Below, piece by piece: positions 59,995 through 64,000 of a stretch of 64,000 nt of DNA. Every line of letters starts with the position of its first letter. Positions within the stretch are counted from its first letter, which is position 1. The notes under the pieces are model-generated. The model did no database searches. It was not told the origin of the DNA and saw nothing but the letters and a program-made list of their open reading frames with translations. The stretch lies in assembly GCF_023520895.1 (NCBI RefSeq), contig NZ_CP026029.1, positions 5,022,001 through 5,086,000 of the forward strand, given 5' to 3'. Position numbers and translations under genes: made by a program. The DNA comes from Paenibacillus sp. PK3_47 (lineage in GTDB: Bacteria > Bacillota > Bacilli > Paenibacillales > Paenibacillaceae).

Positions 59995-61248
59995 TTAGCA
60001 TTTTCGCAGAAATCTGACATTAATTTCGCCGCTTCCTGCCGTATTGGGCTTGAGGCCGAGACGGAAGGCATTCTTCTTTAGTGCAGCTTTGACCTGGCGC
60101 GGGGACATGCCAGGGAAACGCTGCAGCAGCTGCGCGGCTGCGCCGGAGACAATCGGGGCAGAGATGCTGGTCCCGGAGAGCCTGTAGTAGAACTTGCCGA
60201 TACTCTCCTGGGGGGACTGGCGGGCCAGCAGTGAACCCGGCGCGCGCAGCGAGATCACTGATTCGCCCGGAGCAACGATGTCGGGTTTCACCTTGCCGCC
60301 CGGAGCAGGACCGCGGCTGGAATAGAACGTAATGACATCGTCCTTTTGCGTTAGGGTCCGCCTGTCATTAACTGCACCTACGGTTATCGCTGAGGGACTG
60401 ATTCCCGGTGATTCAACCGTCTTTGGTCCGGGTCCGCTGTTGCCCGCGGCGATGACGACAGTGAGTCCGGCCTGGACGGCTTTTTCAACAGCCTGGCAGA
60501 GCGGATCGTCTTTGCAGGATGTGTTCACTGGACCGCCGAAGGACATCGACAGGATACGCAGCCTGAGGCGCTTGCGCTCTGCAATGCACCATTCGATCCC
60601 TTTGATAATGGTAGAATCATAGCCGTCGCCGTTCTGGTCCAATACTTTAACACCGACAATACCGGCTTCCGGTGCAGGCCCCCTGTATTTGCCTTTGCTG
60701 GCCCATCCGTTGCCTGCAGCATCCCCGGCGATATGGGTTCCGTGACCATTGTCGTCATAGGGCTTTTTTCTATGATTGATGAAATCCTTGAAGGCAAAGA
60801 TCCGGTTAACTGGTTTGGTCAGATCCGGATGACAGTAAATTCCGGTATCAATGATGGCGATGTTGATTCCTTTTCCGGTAAGTCCTTTGGTGGTCTGGAG
60901 AGCCGCTGCCCCGATAGAAGGAGTCGCTATGTTTAAAGAGGAATGTTTTACCGTATCCAGATAGACTTTATGAATCTCGTTACAGCTGCAGATCCGTTCC
61001 AGGCATTTCAAAGAAACTCTTGAGGATAGGGCATTGATCAAGGAAAGACGGTGTTTGACAGGGAAGGAATGAACGCCAAGATGTTTCTGCAGATTCCGGA
61101 TCCGGGACGGGGTAACGGGAGACTTGAATTGAACGATAACCGGCACTGAAGCTGACTTTGCACCTGTAGCAGGTGTATTCCTGACTTTATGCTGTAACGG
61201 CTGATTCATTTTGGCGGCATGCTGCCGCACCCACAGCTTTTCACGCAT
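59995..61248 (-). CDS. Subtilisin-like serine peptidase (S8)
   Basis: A 417-residue subtilase with the catalytic triad in IAIIDTGIYCHPDL (Asp), DDNGHGTHIAGDAAG (His) and LSGTSISAPIVSGAAAQLL (Ser), plus the oxyanion AAGNSGPGP. An N-terminal inhibitor-like stretch (VPVIVQFKSPVTPSRIRNLQ, about 35-100) precedes the catalytic domain. No signal peptide is visible, so it resembles intracellular or AprX-like enzymes. It contains several cysteines (EWCIAE, TSCKDDPLCQ) which are rare in secreted subtilisins. ATG 61248 follows ggagaggtga. Confidence 0.9.
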   Translation of the reverse strand: MREKLWVRQHAAKMNQPLQHKVRNTPATGAKSASVPVIVQFKSPVTPSRIRNLQKHLGVHSFPVKHRLSLINALSSRVSLKCLERICSCNEIHKVYLDTVKHSSLNIATPSIGAAALQTTKGLTGKGINIAIIDTGIYCHPDLTKPVNRIFAFKDFINHRKKPYDDNGHGTHIAGDAAGNGWASKGKYRGPAPEAGIVGVKVLDQNGDGYDSTIIKGIEWCIAERKRLRLRILSMSFGGPVNTSCKDDPLCQAVEKAVQAGLTVVIAAGNSGPGPKTVESPGISPSAITVGAVNDRRTLTQKDDVITFYSSRGPAPGGKVKPDIVAPGESVISLRAPGSLLARQSPQESIGKFYYRLSGTSISAPIVSGAAAQLLQRFPGMSPRQVKAALKKNAFRLGLKPNTAGSGEINVRFLRKC

Positions 61249-61418
61249 TGATGAGTGATCACCTCTCCACTGTGCATCCTATGCAGGAATAGGCTCAGGG
61301 GATACATCTCTATGAAACTGTGACACCGCCACATTTTATATAGAATAGGCAATAGGAAGATTCGGCCGGCTCTTAAATTGCATTTACTACTGTATCTTAA
61401 AAGAAAGTGGTGAAGCAA

Positions 61419-61811
61419 ATGAGAGAAGTTGACAAGAAGAAAGCATTACTGGCAAAAAAAGCGCTGATGGTTAAAAAGATGAATGCGGCTAAGGCTGCCG
61501 CCAAGAAAAAACCGCTGGCTAAAAAACCGGCTGCCAGAAGACGCAGAGTCAGACAAACCTTCAATAACCTCGTTGTACTGGCAACAAACTTCAATGGTGT
61601 GCCAAAGGAAACTACAGATTTCACAGCCACCCTGACCAGAGGTTCAGACACATTTACAGCGTTCTTTGATGATACCGGTGTGGCTGTATTCAACCAGGTC
61701 TCTACGTTGACTGATGTGTCCTACGTTCTGAGAATCAGAAACGACAACAACGTCCAGGTCTTCCAAGGCACCGTTCCGCCTAACCGCGAGTTTTTTGTCG
61801 CCCGCTTCTAA
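61419..61811 (+). CDS. Basic-tailed beta-domain protein, unknown function
   Basis: A 130-residue protein in two parts. Residues 1-46 are a Lys/Ala/Arg-rich, histone H1-like stretch (KKKALLAKKALMVKKMNAAK, KKKPLAKKPAARRRRVRQ). Residues 47-130 look like a small beta-sandwich (NLVVLATNFNGVPKETTDF, TRGSDTFTAFFDDTGVAVF, YVLRIRNDNNVQVFQGTVPP). No signal peptide. GTG 61407 is possible, but aaagtggtg fits ATG 61419. Such architecture suggests binding to nucleic acid or an acidic polymer, perhaps in spores, but I do not recognise the family. A terminator follows. Confidence 0.75.
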   Translation: MREVDKKKALLAKKALMVKKMNAAKAAAKKKPLAKKPAARRRRVRQTFNNLVVLATNFNGVPKETTDFTATLTRGSDTFTAFFDDTGVAVFNQVSTLTDVSYVLRIRNDNNVQVFQGTVPPNREFFVARF

Positions 61812-61832
61812 GACTATTAATGAGATAAAAGA

Positions 61833-61870
61833 GAAGCAGCATGGCCTGATTATTGGGTCATGCTGTTTTG
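61833..61870 (+). terminator. Terminator after the basic-tailed protein gene
   Basis: AGCATGGCC and GGGTCATGCT form an imperfect stem followed by TTTT. Confidence 0.7.
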
Positions 61871-61935
61871 GTGTTGCTGTGGCAACTCAGTTGTACGGAG
61901 AGGTGATTCTCATTTGAATGTGAAGTAAACTGACC

Positions 61936-62120
61936 TTGATTCAACTTTCCGAAGAAGAAATCACAAAAATTAGTGATGATGTACAATCCAAACGACATAT
62001 TTTAGCTATAGTGACAATAAACCTGACGCCATTATTCAAATGAGGCAGCAGGCAGGATATAATATGGCCACTGGTAAGGTGAGAACTGCGGCGGAACAGC
62101 TTGTTACCCGGATCTCCTAA
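61936..62120 (+). pseudogene. Short decayed or frameshifted reading frame
   Basis: One frame from TTG 61936 reads LIQLSEEEITKISDDVQSKR and then degenerates; another frame reads YSDNKPDAIIQMRQQAGYNM and ATGKVRTAAEQLVTRIS to TAA 62118-62120. Joined near 62005-62015 they would make a plausible small helical protein of about 60 residues. No ribosome binding site is clear. Most likely a gene remnant; the remainder of the gap 61812-62147 holds only the terminator. Confidence 0.35.
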
Positions 62121-62147
62121 AGATGCCACTGAAAGGTCTGAGGAATC

Positions 62148-63566
62148 ATGAGCCTGGAAACTTTAAATGAACAAGTGAGGATGGACCTTTCCTGTCTCGC
62201 CTTTGGCGGTGCGGACTGGGTACGGCCTCTGGAACATCCCGAAGGGCATGTCTATGATGCCGTAATTGTGGGCGGCGGACAGAGCGGCCTGGGGGCGGCG
62301 TTCGGGCTTCTGCGGGAGCGGATATCCAACATTCTGGTGATTGATGAGAACAGCGAAGGCATGGAGGGGCCGTGGGAGACTTATGCCCGGATGGTTACAC
62401 TGCGGACTCCGAAGCATTTGACCTCCATAGATCTTGGGATTCCTTCGCTCACTTTCCGCTCCTGGTGGGTAGCGCAGCATGGGCCGCAGGGATGGGCTTC
62501 AATCGATAAAATCCCGCGCGGCGAGTGGATGAACTACCTGCGCTGGTATCGCCGGGTGCTGGAGCTTCCGGTTATCAACGAGGTCAAGCTGAAGCTGATT
62601 GAACCTAATGAGGACGGGATTTACAGGCTGCATATTGCCGGGGCCGGCGCGCCATCCGGGCAGCTGCTTGCCCGCAAGGTAGTGCTGGCCACCGGTATTC
62701 AGGGCGGAGGGGAATGGCATGTGCCGCCGATGATATCTGAGCAGCTGCCGGAACGGCTGTATGCCCATACTTCCCAGCCGATTGATTTCAAGGCGCTCCG
62801 CGGCAAAAAAATAGCAATCCTCGGGGGCGGGGCCTCCGCCTTTGATAATGCCAGCTTCGCCCTGTCTGAAGGTGCGGCAGAAGCTCATGTATTCGTCCGG
62901 CGCGAGCAGCTGCCCAGTGTCAATCCGATCCGCCAGATGGAGGTCTCCGGCATGATCGAACGGTTCCATACCCTTGCGGATGAAGATAAATATGCGGTGA
63001 TCTCCCATTTCTTCAAATATAACCAGCCGCCGACAAACGATACCTTCACCCGTGCAGCAGCCTGGCCCGGCTTCCGGCTTCATCTTGGCTCCCCGTGGCT
63101 GCATGTGGCGGATGCCGGCAGCGGCGCTGTCGTGACTACGCCCAAAGGAAAGTACAGCTTTGATTTTCTTATCATCAGTACAGGGCTGCTTAGCGATCCG
63201 GGGCTTCGCCCGGAACTGAGGCTGGTGGAGAGCCATATTGCCCGCTGGGCCGACCGCTATCAGGCGCCTGCGGAAAAGCTGAATCCGCTGCTGGATGCCC
63301 ATCCCTATCTCAGTCCGGGGTTTGCGCTGCAAAGCCGTGACAGGGAAGGGGCTAAGCTTCTGCATGGCCTGTTTGTCTTCAATTACTCCGCACTCGCCAG
63401 CTGCGGCCTGTCCGCCTCGGCCATCTCCGGAATGAAGAATGCCATACCAAGGCTTGCCTCGGGAGTAGCAGACCAGCTGTTCAGTGATGACCGTGAGATC
63501 ATACTGCAATCTTTTTTCAATTATAATGATGCCGAGTTTACCGGCGCCTGGCCGCTGGAAGTGTAA
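62148..63566 (+). CDS. FAD/NAD(P)-binding oxidoreductase (flavin monooxygenase-like)
   Basis: A 472-residue flavoprotein with two Rossmann motifs: YDAVIVGGGQSGLGAAFGLL (FAD) and KKIAILGGGASAFDNASFAL (NADPH). Between them lie GPWETYARMVTLRTPKHL and the ATGIQGGGEW turn, as in group B monooxygenases and related FAD-NAD(P) proteins. The substrate is unknown. ATG 62148 is preceded by gaggaatc. It is followed by a terminator, so it is not in one operon with the downstream ubiD-like gene. Confidence 0.85.
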   Translation: MSLETLNEQVRMDLSCLAFGGADWVRPLEHPEGHVYDAVIVGGGQSGLGAAFGLLRERISNILVIDENSEGMEGPWETYARMVTLRTPKHLTSIDLGIPSLTFRSWWVAQHGPQGWASIDKIPRGEWMNYLRWYRRVLELPVINEVKLKLIEPNEDGIYRLHIAGAGAPSGQLLARKVVLATGIQGGGEWHVPPMISEQLPERLYAHTSQPIDFKALRGKKIAILGGGASAFDNASFALSEGAAEAHVFVRREQLPSVNPIRQMEVSGMIERFHTLADEDKYAVISHFFKYNQPPTNDTFTRAAAWPGFRLHLGSPWLHVADAGSGAVVTTPKGKYSFDFLIISTGLLSDPGLRPELRLVESHIARWADRYQAPAEKLNPLLDAHPYLSPGFALQSRDREGAKLLHGLFVFNYSALASCGLSASAISGMKNAIPRLASGVADQLFSDDREIILQSFFNYNDAEFTGAWPLEV

Positions 63567-63590
63567 AGTATCACTAGTTTTAATACGCAG

Positions 63591-63618
63591 GCCCTCTTGG
63601 TAATCCAAGGGGGCTTTT
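63591..63618 (+). terminator. Terminator after the flavoprotein gene
   Basis: GCCCTCTTGG pairs with CCAAGGGGGC around TAAT (one G-T pair), followed by TTTT. Confidence 0.85.
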
Positions 63619-63689
63619 GGTTGACCTCGGGTCCGCCCATCACCCATAATAAAGAGGTTCATATTTCTTCTGCAGATTGGAGTAAGATC

Positions 63690-64000
63690 ATGGCATACCG
63701 CAATATGGAAGAATGCATTATCGATTTGGAGAAACACGGACATCTGGTCCGTATTCATGAGGAAGTAGATCCGCATCTGGAGATGGCCGCGATTCACCTG
63801 AAGGTATATGAAGCAGGCGGGCCGGCATTATTATTTGAAAATGTCAAAGGTTCGAAGTACCGCGCGGTATCTAACCTGTTCGGAACCATAGAGCGCAGCA
63901 AATTTATATTCCGTGATACATGGCAATCCTCCCAGGATGTAATCGCCCTGCGGAGCAATCCGATGAAGGCGCTTAAGCAGCCGTTCAAATACGTCGGTAC
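63690..64000 (+). CDS. UbiD family decarboxylase, N-terminal part
   Basis: The frame starts at ATG 63690 after ggagtaagatc and runs off the right edge after about 103 residues. The visible N-terminus, YRNMEECIIDLEKHGHLVRI, EEVDPHLEMAAIHLKVYEAGGPALLFENVKG and VSNLFGTIERSKFIF, is typical of UbiD-type prenylated-FMN decarboxylases. The specific substrate (for example 4-hydroxybenzoate or a menaquinone precursor) cannot be decided from this part. Confidence 0.85.
   Translation, partial: MAYRNMEECIIDLEKHGHLVRIHEEVDPHLEMAAIHLKVYEAGGPALLFENVKGSKYRAVSNLFGTIERSKFIFRDTWQSSQDVIALRSNPMKALKQPFKYVG

Overview
The window looks like a chromosomal segment of a spore-forming, low-to-mid-GC Firmicute, most probably Paenibacillus. 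The evidence is the Bacillus-like order of housekeeping genes (accD-accA, pyk, fxsA, ytvI, citZ-icd-mdh, phoR/phoP, polA-mutM-ytaF-coaE, nrdR), an alpha/beta-type small acid-soluble spore protein, SLH-domain surface proteins, many strong Gram-positive ribosome binding sites with GTG/TTG starts, and families of intergenic palindromic repeats. No rRNA, phage, insertion sequence or CRISPR array was seen.

Layout. 1-7 kb: end of a small protein gene, accDA (fatty acid synthesis), pyk, a glutamic (G1) peptidase, an MFS transporter, a thioesterase and fxsA. 7.6-12.8 kb: ytvI, then the TCA genes citZ, icd and mdh, with a candidate CcpA site before citZ. 12.9-21.8 kb: a block lying between mdh and the Pho genes (in B. 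subtilis these are adjacent). It holds a membrane protein, a Nudix hydrolase, an SDR, about 1.2 kb of tandem repeats, a TPP riboswitch with tenI-thiS-thiG-thiH, a YfbR-like nucleotidase and a class I fumarase. 21.9-27.6 kb: a phosphate block. Histidine kinase, response regulator, a soluble CBS-chemoreceptor-like protein and pstB-phoU each carry 11-nt-phased TTTACA/TTAACA Pho boxes upstream (phoU follows pstB without its own). 27.8-34.4 kb: polA, mutM, ytaF, coaE, a lytic transglycosylase, a spore protein and nrdR.

34.5-37.2 kb: a tRNA region with tRNA-Ala(GGC), two identical tRNA-Lys(CTT) and a third, tRNA-Lys-like gene with an abnormal anticodon arm. Between them lie palindromic repeats, a winged-helix/nuclease-like gene behind a promoter-plus-terminator leader, and a permease remnant. 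37.4-49.5 kb: accessory metabolism, namely a rhamnogalacturonan lyase, a Fur-box controlled iron-siderophore ABC system with a divergently transcribed binding protein, a VOC protein, DUF4180, an exported FMN-binding-like protein, a methyltransferase, an M3 peptidase, DUF1801 and a GT8 glycosyltransferase. 49.7-64 kb: a short WGxxGxxxG-tailed secreted protein, a CUT1 sugar ABC transporter, a frameshifted phosphotransferase, an amidase, a 951-residue S-layer-anchored protein under a cobalamin riboswitch, a subtilase, a basic-tailed beta protein, a flavoprotein and the start of a ubiD-like gene.

Most striking candidates: (1) the cobalamin-riboswitch-controlled surface protein, which combines a helical toroid-like domain and a DUF4430 domain as in vertebrate intrinsic factor; (2) the Pho-box controlled chemoreceptor-like protein placed between phoP and pstB; (3) the tRNA-like gene; (4) the leader hairpin before the nuclease/wHTH gene; and (5) several repeat families shared between distant intergenic regions. 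All assignments come from reading the sequence without database searches.
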